DNA of 64,000 nt, taken from assembly GCA_964596165.1 (NCBI GenBank), contig CAZQTW010000007.1, positions 79,077-143,076 of the forward strand, in the 5' to 3' direction. How positions within the stretch are numbered: the first letter of the stretch is position 1; each line of letters begins with the position of its first letter. Positions 34,068-41,716 of this stretch are shown one piece after another. A program made the translations under genes and the position numbers. The notes under the pieces are model-generated. The model did not search any database. It was given only the letters and a program-made list of their open reading frames with translations, and was not told where the DNA came from. This stretch comes from CAYUQT01 sp964596165. GTDB taxonomy: Bacteria; Planctomycetota; Phycisphaerae; UBA1845; JAFGLZ01.

Positions 34068-35690
34068 TCAAGGCCCCCCCCCGACGACCGACGGCGCTCC
34101 GCCGACCGGTTGGGGCGCGGGCTCCACGCCCACAACCAAAAGGCGAATGTCCTTCACGGACATCCCGGACAAGCCGAGACGCGCGACCGTTCGACCTTGT
34201 TTCCAGAAGTCCACGCCATGCATGGCACAGGCCATGTGAACGACGGCGTTTATCATCGGCGTGGGAACCTTGAGCATCTCGCCCAGGCCGGCAATCGGGA
34301 CGAGACTCGCCGGAACGTCCTCATAAATGTATCGGTGGAGGACGGTCCCGGGCGCCCGGATGCCCCGGTAGCCGGGGTTGGCCCGCATGGCCTCAAACAG
34401 GGTCCGTCCGGCGGCGTCGTAGGCATGATAGAGCCATTCCCGCGCGGTGTACGCGCGGATGCCCAGGGCGGCGGCTACGCTCACGCGCTCGCGGTCGACG
34501 GCCTCGAGCACGGCGGCCACGGCCGGCGTTACCCCTTCCACGTAGTATTCGAAGTCCCCGTGCGTGTCCTCAATCCGCCCCGCGTTCAGAATCGTGATGG
34601 CGGGGTGAAACACCGCGCCCACGTTGTCCAGACTCGTTTTCAGCACATTGTCGCCGGGCACGAACTGAGGCAAGGCCTTCCGGATGATCGGGAGAATGTC
34701 GGCGATGTGGTAGGCGGGCAATGCCGCCAGGGGGACGGAGTTCTTGATTCCATAAATGTGGACTTGGCCCGGATTCGTGGCTCGCGCCGCATAGAGCAGC
34801 GTCTGCGCCTCGGCGATGTAAGGACGAACGGAAGGATTGCTTTCCTTCAAGACCTGCGCGACCTCCAGCGCACCGCCGGTCCTGCCGGGGTTCAGGACGA
34901 TGATCTGACCGTCCTTGACGTGTGGAGCAATGAGATGCGCCACATCGCGATGCGCGGTGGCGGGGACAACGATCATCAGGATGTCCATGTTGTCCACGGC
35001 CTCGGCCACGTCGCTCGTGGCCAGATTGATCCGCGCGAATCCTTCGACCTCGCCCGTCACCTCGAGACCTTCTCGGGATCGGACGGGATCGATGCGAGAC
35101 GGCGTGCGGTTGAAGAGATTCACCTTGCACCCGCCAATCGCGAGGTGGGCGGCCATCGCCATGCCCCCGTGCCCCGCACCCAGCACGCAAAACGAAGGCA
35201 GCCCCTCGGCGGCCACAATGTCGCCCAGAGGTCCCTCCGCTGCTCGTACGACGTCGATGAGCTCCGCAGCCGAACGAACCCGTTGCAGGGACTCCAGAAC
35301 ACCGTCCGATCCGCACAGCCTCGCCAAACGCCCCAGGATGCGCAGGTGCAATACCTGCGCCACCGGCGGACCCAGGAGCAGGAAGATGAGATGGACCTTC
35401 GTGTTCGTGGACGGACACCACGAAACGCCGGAGCGCGATATCCCCACCGCCACGAGCAACTGCCTGCAGGACGTCGTCGACGCGTGCGGAACGGCGATGG
35501 TCAGCGGACCCGCCGGAACGATGGTCGGGCCTGAGCGCTCCCGCGCGAGGATGTCCTTGCCGGCCGCCGCGGTGTCAAGGGGCCTTACGGAGGCAATGGC
35601 CGAGACCAACCGTTGGATCGCGTCCTCCTTCGAAACCCCCTCCAGATCCAAGAGCACGGCCTCGGGCACGAGGATGTCCGCGACACGCAT
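34068..35690 (-). CDS. PTS EIIA domain fused to an opine-type dehydrogenase
   Basis: ATG 35690 has GGAGG upstream and starts the family-typical MRVADILVPEAVLLDLEG. Residues 1-150 form a fructose/nitrogen-type PTS EIIA domain with the phosphorylatable His in PLTIAVPHAST. Residues 165-540 are an octopine/nopaline-type dehydrogenase: Rossmann motif VLGAGHGGMAMAAHLA, RTPSRI, VFHPAITILNAGRIEDTHGDFEYYVEG with the conserved His, and EAVDRERVSVAAALGI. Opine dehydrogenases reductively condense an amino acid with a 2-oxo acid. An EIIA fusion is unexpected and would allow control by phosphorylation. It precedes the mutase and amide ligase genes, suggesting one pathway. Confidence 0.85.
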   Translation of the reverse strand: MRVADILVPEAVLLDLEGVSKEDAIQRLVSAIASVRPLDTAAAGKDILARERSGPTIVPAGPLTIAVPHASTTSCRQLLVAVGISRSGVSWCPSTNTKVHLIFLLLGPPVAQVLHLRILGRLARLCGSDGVLESLQRVRSAAELIDVVRAAEGPLGDIVAAEGLPSFCVLGAGHGGMAMAAHLAIGGCKVNLFNRTPSRIDPVRSREGLEVTGEVEGFARINLATSDVAEAVDNMDILMIVVPATAHRDVAHLIAPHVKDGQIIVLNPGRTGGALEVAQVLKESNPSVRPYIAEAQTLLYAARATNPGQVHIYGIKNSVPLAALPAYHIADILPIIRKALPQFVPGDNVLKTSLDNVGAVFHPAITILNAGRIEDTHGDFEYYVEGVTPAVAAVLEAVDRERVSVAAALGIRAYTAREWLYHAYDAAGRTLFEAMRANPGYRGIRAPGTVLHRYIYEDVPASLVPIAGLGEMLKVPTPMINAVVHMACAMHGVDFWKQGRTVARLGLSGMSVKDIRLLVVGVEPAPQPVGGAPSVVGGGP

Positions 35691-35740
35691 GCCATGACCC
35701 TCCGCGGGCGTCATTCCTCGATCGATGCTCGGCCGAGGGC

Positions 35741-36082
35741 TCACCCTTTCCATGCAGCGACGCCACGGGCCGAAAACCACAGAAGCAGAGCAAAGATCAG
35801 CAGAAGCGCGGCGTACCTCCTCCAGTGTCCGAGCGATGCCGGTTGACCCCACGCAGTCAGCCCGCCGAACCTCCTGATGTCCAGATACCGCACGGCCATG
35901 AGCAAGACGATGATCGCCCAAAACACCAGGTCGGCCGGACCCAGCGCATACGCCGCGCCATCCGAGATCACCTTCGCGCAAAGCAGCAGACACAAATTCC
36001 CGATCAGCATCCAGAACAGCCTGGCCAAACAACCGCCAGGACGCCCTTGTGAACTCGATGTCAATTCGTCCTCAACAGGCAT
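35741..36082 (-). CDS. Small membrane protein preceding the opine/mutase operon
   Basis: A 113-residue protein with about three hydrophobic helices (LFWMLIGNLCLLLCAKVI, DLVFWAIIVLLMAVRYLDI, RYAALLLIFALLLWFSA). ATG 36082 is preferred over 36085 since GGAGG is 7 nt upstream of the former and 4 of the latter. It lies 50 nt before the EIIA-dehydrogenase gene on the same strand and may be the first gene of the operon. I do not recognise the family. Similar small proteins with an RYLDIRRFGG-like segment are common next to transport genes in planctomycete-type genomes. Confidence 0.7.
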   Translation of the reverse strand: MPVEDELTSSSQGRPGGCLARLFWMLIGNLCLLLCAKVISDGAAYALGPADLVFWAIIVLLMAVRYLDIRRFGGLTAWGQPASLGHWRRYAALLLIFALLLWFSARGVAAWKG

Positions 36083-36361
36083 CATCTAGCCTCCGGTAGC
36101 GGAACCTCCGTCCCGACCCGTAAGGGTGGCGGCCCGACCCTCCCGATTGCCTGCCGGCGCTCACGCGCCGGTACCCTTCTCAGAGCCGAAGCGCCCTCGG
36201 ACATGCTGCGGCCCTGTCGATCACCATGTTGTGAAGCGTCCCATCTCCATTGCCCAGCCTTGTCGCTGAGGCCTTCGCACGGTTGCTCGATCCCACCGTG
36301 CGTCTCGCGGCCACCACGACTTCTCTCGATTCGCGAGACCGGCCGCAAGGATCGCGGTCCT

Positions 36362-36859
36362 CTATCGCCCGCCCCGGATGCCTCGCCACGTGCCGTCCGT
36401 GTCCGCCCGGGCGTGCTCCAAGCAGTATCGAGCCCACGGAATCGCGCGAAGGCGGGCCTTGGAAATGGGCCGCCGTGTCGCCTCGCAAATCCCGTAGGTC
36501 CCGTTTCGGATCCGCTGGAGCGCATCATGAATCTCGTTCAGCAACAAGCGTTCCCGTTCCAACAGACCGATCGCGAATTCCTGTTCCCACGTGTCGGTGG
36601 CCGATTCGGCCGGGCTGCTCATCCCGGGATGCCCTCTCTGCTCGCCCGTCTGACTGCGGCCCGATGCCTCCTTGCGAAGCGAAGTGAGGTCTCCCAAGAG
36701 CTCTCGCCGCTTGGCCAGAAGGGCCTCACGAAACTCCTTCAATTCGGCGGGGGCGAATCGATGCCCGCGCGAAAACCCCGTCCCCGAGCCGCGACCCGAT
36801 GGGCCGGTGTCACGTCTGAGCCTGTTGCCGGAATGCACTGTCCTTTGGCGCGATCTCAT
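36362..36859 (-). CDS. TraR/DksA-type zinc-finger-like protein
   Basis: A 165-residue protein. ATG 36859 has AGGG 7 nt upstream; an alternative upstream Met exists at 36925. The basic N-terminal 40 residues are followed by a coiled-coil (ELKEFREALLAKRRELLGDLTSLRKEA, then LLERERLLLNEIHDALQRI). Then comes the DksA-type signature GTYGICEATRRPISKARLRAIPWARYCLEHA. Only two of the four zinc-ligand Cys remain. DksA-type proteins bind the secondary channel of RNA polymerase. Lacking a full zinc site, this may still fold, as some DksA variants do. It follows the hibernation-factor gene by 34 nt, which suggests a joint growth-arrest role. Confidence 0.85.
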   Translation of the reverse strand: MRSRQRTVHSGNRLRRDTGPSGRGSGTGFSRGHRFAPAELKEFREALLAKRRELLGDLTSLRKEASGRSQTGEQRGHPGMSSPAESATDTWEQEFAIGLLERERLLLNEIHDALQRIRNGTYGICEATRRPISKARLRAIPWARYCLEHARADTDGTWRGIRGGR

Positions 36860-36893
36860 GTCGTTACCCTGCGTCCAAGAAAGGCCCGCCCGC

Positions 36894-37244
36894 CTACGTC
36901 GACGCCCGCTGCCACGCATCGACACGCTTCTTGCGCCGGAGCCTCTGCCTTCGGTCGAACGTGCTTCTGAGCCGGCGCTCCATGCGAATCACCGCACGAC
37001 CGATGGCGGTCTCCGCGTCGACTTCCGTGGCCCTGACCGCCAGCTCGCCCGAGGGGATCGTCTTGACCTCGATCCGGCACTGTTGGTCGTGCCCGCCTCG
37101 CGGACCGTTCACGTCGTCCAGGCGAACCACCACCTGGCGGATTCGGCGCTCAAAACGACTCAATGCGAATGCAAGACGACGCCCCACGAAATTACGGAGC
37201 GATTGGCTGTCTAGGTCGTTCTTCGCAAAAACCTGGAAGTCCAT
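36894..37244 (-). CDS. Ribosome hibernation promoting factor, short HPF/RaiA type
   Basis: A 116-residue protein beginning MDFQVFAKNDLDSQSLRNFV, with the HPF/RaiA order of a strand, a long helix (RRLAFALSRFERRIRQVVVRL) and further strands (CRIEVKTIPSGELAVRATEVDAETAIGRAVIRMERRL). These proteins bind the small subunit decoding region and silence ribosomes in stationary phase. The C-terminus is very basic (RRQRLRRKKR) and lacks the dimerisation domain of long HPF. ATG 37244 has AGGAGA about 6 nt upstream; a GTG one codon earlier is less likely. It is co-directional with the DksA-like gene and divergent from a LysR regulator. Confidence 0.85.
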   Translation of the reverse strand: MDFQVFAKNDLDSQSLRNFVGRRLAFALSRFERRIRQVVVRLDDVNGPRGGHDQQCRIEVKTIPSGELAVRATEVDAETAIGRAVIRMERRLRSTFDRRQRLRRKKRVDAWQRAST

Positions 37245-37326
37245 CACAGTCTCCTTTCGCCGGATTGCCCGACCGCTCGCACCTCTCCAGTCCCTCCCTT
37301 TATACGATGCCGGTAATCCACGGATT

Positions 37327-37357
37327 CATCGATAATCATGTATTGATCCATCGATAA
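37327..37357. promoter_or_regulatory. Paired direct repeats between hpf-like and nhaR-like genes
   Basis: CATCGATAA occurs at 37327-37335 and again at 37349-37357, 22 bp apart or about two helical turns. Between them lies ATCA-N5-TGAT (37335-37347). The site is 20 bp upstream of the LysR gene and in the divergent promoter region, so it is a candidate operator for that regulator. Confidence 0.5.
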
Positions 37358-37377
37358 AAACGAAGTATGATCGGGCC

Positions 37378-38301
37378 ATGGAATGGCTCAACTACCACCA
37401 TCTGCTCTACTTCTGGGTCGTGGCGAAGGAAGGAACCATTGCGGCGGCCTGCAAGCGACTGCTTCTGACACAGTCGACGATTTCCGCCCAACTCCATGCC
37501 CTGGAAAAGGCCCTGGGACGGAGGCTCTTCGACCGCATGGGTCGAAACCTTGTCCCCACCGAGGCCGGACGTCTGGTCTACCGATACGCCGATCAGATCT
37601 TTGCGTTGGGGTCCGAATTGCTCGATGTCGTGAAGGGAAGGCCCTCGACCCCTCCGATCCGGTTGAACATCGGCGCGCACGATGTCTTGCCGAAGCTGGT
37701 GGCCTATCGCCTGCTCGAACCCATTCTACGTTTCCCAAAGCCGGTCCACATCGTATGCTTCGAAGGGACCCCGACGCAGTTGCTGCCCAGACTGGCGGTT
37801 CGCGAAGTGGACCTCGTCTTGACCGACACCCCCATCGACCCGCACATCCGGGTTCGCGCGTACAGCCATCCGTTGGGCGAGTCCGGGATCGGCTTCTACG
37901 CGGCACCCAAGCTCGCTCGCCGTTTGCGAATCGGTTTTCCCCAGTCGCTTCACCACGCGCCGGCGCTCCTGCCCACCGACAACACCGCCATGCGACGCAG
38001 CCTGAACCGGTGGTTCGATGCCGTGGGCGTCCGGCCCAAGGTGGTGTCGGAGTTCGAAGACAGCGATCTCATGATGGTGTTCGGGCGCGACGGCCGGGGG
38101 TTCTTCCCCGGCCATGATGTCATCGCCAACGAAATCATCGAGGGATTCCATGTGGAGTCTGTCGGTACCATCCAACGTCACCGAGAACGCTTCTACGCCG
38201 TGACCGCCGAACGCCAGCCCCGCCATCCGGCCGTGATGGCCTTGACGCGAACGCCGCGGAAGACCAAGTCTCCCGGGCCCGACCCACCGTTGCCCATCTG
38301 A
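37378..38301 (+). CDS. NhaR-like LysR-family transcriptional regulator
   Basis: This 307-residue protein has the N-terminal winged helix of LysR regulators (HHLLYFWVVAKEGTIAAACKRLLLTQSTISAQLHALEKALGRRLFDR). MEWLNYHHLLYFWVVAKEG is the hallmark opening of NhaR, which in E. coli responds to sodium. The effector domain keeps NhaR-type features (GAHDVLPKLVAYRLLEPIL and DLVLTDTP). It is divergent from the hibernation factor and DksA-like genes, sharing a 133-bp promoter region with a pair of direct repeats. It may sense ionic or envelope stress and control them, but no Na+/H+ antiporter gene is nearby. Confidence 0.88.
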   Translation: MEWLNYHHLLYFWVVAKEGTIAAACKRLLLTQSTISAQLHALEKALGRRLFDRMGRNLVPTEAGRLVYRYADQIFALGSELLDVVKGRPSTPPIRLNIGAHDVLPKLVAYRLLEPILRFPKPVHIVCFEGTPTQLLPRLAVREVDLVLTDTPIDPHIRVRAYSHPLGESGIGFYAAPKLARRLRIGFPQSLHHAPALLPTDNTAMRRSLNRWFDAVGVRPKVVSEFEDSDLMMVFGRDGRGFFPGHDVIANEIIEGFHVESVGTIQRHRERFYAVTAERQPRHPAVMALTRTPRKTKSPGPDPPLPI

Positions 38302-38342
38302 CTGTGCCGGTTTGCTCCTGCGATTTCCTCAAGCCTCCGGCG

Positions 38343-38372
38343 GTCACACGCGCGGGCGAGCCCTCGTGTGAC
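38343..38372. terminator. Possible bidirectional hairpin terminator
   Basis: GTCACACG (38343-38350) pairs with CGTGTGAC (38365-38372), with an inner stem GGGC-GA-GCCC. It lies between the convergent LysR and lyase genes, 42 bp after the LysR stop. No clear U-run follows on either strand, so it may act through the stem alone or be factor-assisted. Confidence 0.5.
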
Positions 38373-38494
38373 ATCTGTCGTTCTTGATCCGTGGCCTTAT
38401 GGAGTCCCCACAAACGATTGTTCCGCCTGCTGACAGCGGCTGTCGATTGCGTGCGCATCACGGATACTTCGGTGAGTCCCTCGACAACGAAATC

Positions 38495-40654
38495 CTACCA
38501 GGGAATGGTGAAACGCAGAGAGATCTGACGCTCGGGTCTTGCCGTCCAGATCGCGACCCGATCGCGGACCTCACGGTCGTTCCATGTGGCCGGGCGGTCT
38601 TGTCCGGTGGTGCGGATGAGGATCTCTTCCGAGCCATTCGCGAGCCGGATTCGCAGCGCCAGGGCATCGGATGGTCGGTTGGCCGGCGTTTGAAGCGCGA
38701 AGGCCTCCACCGAACGAATGGGCGGCGTAGCGCCTTTGAACGGCCGGAATACGTAGGCCATCGTCACCACACCCTTGCCCTGCCTCGTGTAGACGGCCGT
38801 GGCCGCCGGGCGGACGTCATAAGCACCACACTTGACCCACCCTTGGACGTTCGGTTGCTCCTCGCCTGCGATGATCTTGCCCTTGATGTCCATCCCCGTC
38901 GCCGGGGCGATGACGATGTTGCCGCCCTTGAACTTCGTGGTGAACAGATCCGTCTCTGGGGCCATCGCCGCTTCTTCCGGTTGAGCGTCGGTGTGGAAGA
39001 AGGCCTCGTAGAGGTGCGGCCTGTCGTCGCGCGGCCGGAGGGTATCGATCACGACCCAATAGTCGGGCTTGACGAACAGGATCTCGCGGCAATGGCCGGC
39101 GATTTTCTCTGAACGGCTCCCGAAACCGTCATCGTAAACGGCGGAGGCATAATCATACTTCGGATCGGTCCTCCACTCGTGCGGCAGGGGTTCGGAGACA
39201 ACGCTGGTTTGCCCCTTCAGGCGGCGACGGTTCTGCGGTTCGCCGTCCACGTGGACAACATTGTGGGCGAAGCTGCCGATGTGATACTTCCGCCACGGGG
39301 AGGTGTCGTACGGGTAGTTGCCGGGGTCGATGATCAACTCGCGCCCCTGCGCGTAGAGCACGAAGTGCAGCTTGTCCTCGTGCTGATGTGCAAGCCCGAA
39401 CGGACCGACATCAAAAAGCAGGTAAGCATCGTCCGGCCCCCAGCCGGTCCGCATGATCAGGTGCCCGGCATACGGGAAGGCATAGCTGACCTGCGACGGC
39501 GGCGAGCCCTCCTTGCGATCGGTGGCCGCCCAGAGAAAATCCTTGCGGTTTGGGAAGAACTCATAACCCTCTCTGCAGAGGCTCCTGACGTCGGCATGGC
39601 CGCCGTCGTTCAAGTCGGGCAAACGCAGGTTCGGCATCGCGGCATAAAGATTGTAGTGATACATCCGCTCGAGCCTCTCGATGTAGCCCGGGGGCAGTTC
39701 GATGCCGTTTAACCTCGCCAGGAACACCGGTTGGACGAAGTTGCGCAGAGCGACTTGATGGTAGCCGGTGGAGAGCTCCATCTGCGCCCCGTCGGGATAA
39801 ACCTGTGCATCGAGTTCATGCCGCAGTCGCTTGAGCCCCGTGTCGCGCCAACTCGCCGCCTCCTTGAACTCAGGGAACAGCACGCCGACGTGGAACAATC
39901 CGTTCGATTCCATGGTCAGCCAGTTTGCCCGCGTCGGGTACTTCATCAGATGATGGGCGTGCTCGACCATGCTGGCCACCATCTTGCAGATGCTGGCGTC
40001 GTCGAAGCTGGGCGAGGGCAGGAACCCGAAGAACGCGGTCGGCCAGCTTCCGCCCATACGTATGCCGCATTCGATCGTTCGCCACGCCGAGTCGCGATAG
40101 TTGCCCGAGTCGTTCGGCCGGGGACACCGATCGATCCAACTGTTGAGCTGCCGGACAAAGGCCTGCGCGTACTTCTCGTCGCCGGTGGCCCAGTAGGCAT
40201 CGCGCAGGGTTCGCCAGTACGGGTGACGGCCGAGCTGCCACACGTACTCGTCGTAGCGGTTCCTCGTCGGATTCAGGAACCAGTCGATTTCCCGGCCATA
40301 GTCATGCTTGACGCTGACCGTGACCACGACGTTTCGGGCGGCTTGGTCGGCGGCGCGCGTATCCACGCCCGCAGGCCGTGACGCGGGCCTGGTCCACGAG
40401 CGCCAATCGAAGTGCCACTTCGGCGCCGTACGGGACTTCAGGTAGGCTACAAAGGCCTTCCGTGCGGCCGCGATGTCTCCCGATTCCACAGCCTGTTTGA
40501 CTGTCACCAGATCGGGACGCGACAGATCCAGGGCGCTCAGCATCTCTTGCTGTGTGAACCGCGGCGAGGCGGCTCGTTGCGAAGATGGCTCCGCCTGGAC
40601 AGCCGTCGACGCAGTAGCAACCCACCAGAGTGCTACGCATGACTTGAAGCGCAT
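38495..40654 (-). CDS. Exported heparinase II/III-like polysaccharide lyase
   Basis: ATG 40654 is preferred to a TTG one codon earlier; GGAGGA lies 8 nt upstream. The 719-residue product has a signal peptide (CVALWWVATASTAVQA), then an (alpha/alpha)-toroid domain (about residues 60-370) of the Hepar_II_III type with NRYDEYVWQLGRHPYWRTLRDAYWATGDEKY and NWLTMESNGLFHVGVLFPEFKEA. A beta-sandwich domain follows (about 400-719), with LLFDVGPFGLAHQHEDKLHFVLYAQGRELIIDPGNYPY. That motif contains the conserved His-x-His/Asp. Such lyases cleave uronic-acid-containing polysaccharides. Family number and substrate cannot be fixed from sequence alone. Confidence 0.88.
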   Translation of the reverse strand: MRFKSCVALWWVATASTAVQAEPSSQRAASPRFTQQEMLSALDLSRPDLVTVKQAVESGDIAAARKAFVAYLKSRTAPKWHFDWRSWTRPASRPAGVDTRAADQAARNVVVTVSVKHDYGREIDWFLNPTRNRYDEYVWQLGRHPYWRTLRDAYWATGDEKYAQAFVRQLNSWIDRCPRPNDSGNYRDSAWRTIECGIRMGGSWPTAFFGFLPSPSFDDASICKMVASMVEHAHHLMKYPTRANWLTMESNGLFHVGVLFPEFKEAASWRDTGLKRLRHELDAQVYPDGAQMELSTGYHQVALRNFVQPVFLARLNGIELPPGYIERLERMYHYNLYAAMPNLRLPDLNDGGHADVRSLCREGYEFFPNRKDFLWAATDRKEGSPPSQVSYAFPYAGHLIMRTGWGPDDAYLLFDVGPFGLAHQHEDKLHFVLYAQGRELIIDPGNYPYDTSPWRKYHIGSFAHNVVHVDGEPQNRRRLKGQTSVVSEPLPHEWRTDPKYDYASAVYDDGFGSRSEKIAGHCREILFVKPDYWVVIDTLRPRDDRPHLYEAFFHTDAQPEEAAMAPETDLFTTKFKGGNIVIAPATGMDIKGKIIAGEEQPNVQGWVKCGAYDVRPAATAVYTRQGKGVVTMAYVFRPFKGATPPIRSVEAFALQTPANRPSDALALRIRLANGSEEILIRTTGQDRPATWNDREVRDRVAIWTARPERQISLRFTIPW

Positions 40655-40694
40655 CAAGTGCTTCCTCCGCAGGGGTGGTCACCGATTGTGTCGG

Positions 40695-41480
40695 TCACGC
40701 AAGCCCCGCCAGCATGACGCCCACCAGATAGGCGGCCAGGGCGGCCAGGCCGCCGACGAGCAACGTCTCCAGTCCGGACAGCAGCCAATTGCGCTCGGTG
40801 ATCTTCACCTTGAGCGATCCGAGGGCAAACAGGGTCGAGGCGGTCAGTACACAGGCCAGGGGGAATGCCACCGGACGAATCGAGCCGACGAACTTAGAGA
40901 GAACGAAGGCGATCAGTGGAACCGAACCAAACGCGGCGAACGAAAGGAACGTGGCCAGGCCGTTCTTGGCCGGCGATTCGTTGCTCTCCACGATGCCCAG
41001 TTCCTCCACCATCATGACATCCACCCACGCCTCCTTGTTCTTGGCCAGGATGTCGACGATGGTCTGCGCGTCAGGTCGGCTGAGCCCTTTGCTGGTGTAG
41101 AGCTGGATCAGTTCCTCCTTCTCACCTTCGGGGTAATTGTCGACCTCCCAGGCCTCGCGGTTCCGCTCGGCCTTGTTGTATTCGTTTTCGGCCTTCGTGC
41201 TGAGGTAATCGCCGATAGCCATCGACAGGCCGTCGGCGATGAGGTTGGCCAGGCCGAGGATCAGCACGATACCGGCCGACAACGCCGCGCCCGCCACGCC
41301 CGCGACCACGGCGAAGGTCGTGATAATCCCGTCCAATCCGCCGTAGACGATGCTCTTGAGGTATCGCCCCTGCAACTGATGGTGCTGTTCGGGTCTATGG
41401 TGTAAGTGCGCGAGCCGAGACAGCTCGACGTCTCGCTTGGCATAAGCCGCCTTCGCCTGCTGAATGTCACGGGAGGGCAT
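40695..41480 (-). CDS. VIT1/CCC1-family metal transporter
   Basis: ATG 41480 has GGAG 9 nt upstream; a GTG at 41495 is a weaker alternative. The 261-residue protein has the VIT/CCC1 opening YLKSIVYGGLDGIITTFAVVAGVAGA (TM1). It continues with the GLANLIADGLSMAIGDYLSTKAENE motif, which carries the metal-binding Asp/Glu residues, and three further helices. A charged linker of about 70 residues (KNKEAWVDVMMVEELGI) lies between TM2 and TM3. Members export Fe2+ or Mn2+ into a compartment or out of the cell. It is 41 bp upstream of the lyase gene on the same strand, an incidental pairing. Confidence 0.9.
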   Translation of the reverse strand: MPSRDIQQAKAAYAKRDVELSRLAHLHHRPEQHHQLQGRYLKSIVYGGLDGIITTFAVVAGVAGAALSAGIVLILGLANLIADGLSMAIGDYLSTKAENEYNKAERNREAWEVDNYPEGEKEELIQLYTSKGLSRPDAQTIVDILAKNKEAWVDVMMVEELGIVESNESPAKNGLATFLSFAAFGSVPLIAFVLSKFVGSIRPVAFPLACVLTASTLFALGSLKVKITERNWLLSGLETLLVGGLAALAAYLVGVMLAGLA

Positions 41481-41551
41481 AGAACGATTCTCCACTGTGG
41501 CACCATGTTACCAGGAACCCAGCCAATGTCAGTCCGCAGACACACTCTATG

Positions 41552-41706
41552 ACAGAGCCGGCTCGCCCGCCTCCCTGGTACGGCCACGGGCCATTCCGTG
41601 GCAAGCGGTAGGGCCGAAGGCCGTACCGGGGTGTCGAGCCGGGGTCGCCGATCGTGCCCCGCCTGATGCGGTGTTGGGCACACCGGGACGACACGCCACG
41701 GCTCTG
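41552..41706. repeat. Dispersed hairpin repeat element, copy 1
   Basis: A 155-bp element begins ACAGAGCCGG (41552-41561) and ends in the inverted CGGCTCTG (41699-41706). Inside, GGTACGGCC (41577-41585) pairs with GGCCGTACC (41619-41627), with a nested CCACGG/CCGTGG stem (41584-41601). The core ACAGAGCCG recurs in the intergenic gaps at 44 kb and 48.5 kb. Confidence 0.7.
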
Positions 41707-41716
41707 ACTTAGGAGT

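Noticed and set aside
32469..35534. A 1021-codon open frame on the plus strand
   Set aside because: It is antisense to the mutase-like and EIIA-dehydrogenase genes, which have clear domains; the plus-strand product is Arg/Gly/His-rich with no motif. High GC makes such antisense frames common.
36086..36361. A search for a cobalamin riboswitch upstream of the B12-dependent cluster
   Set aside because: No B12-box-like sequence was found. Only a short CCGGCGC-TCAC-GCGCCGG hairpin (36154-36171) is present, too simple for a riboswitch.
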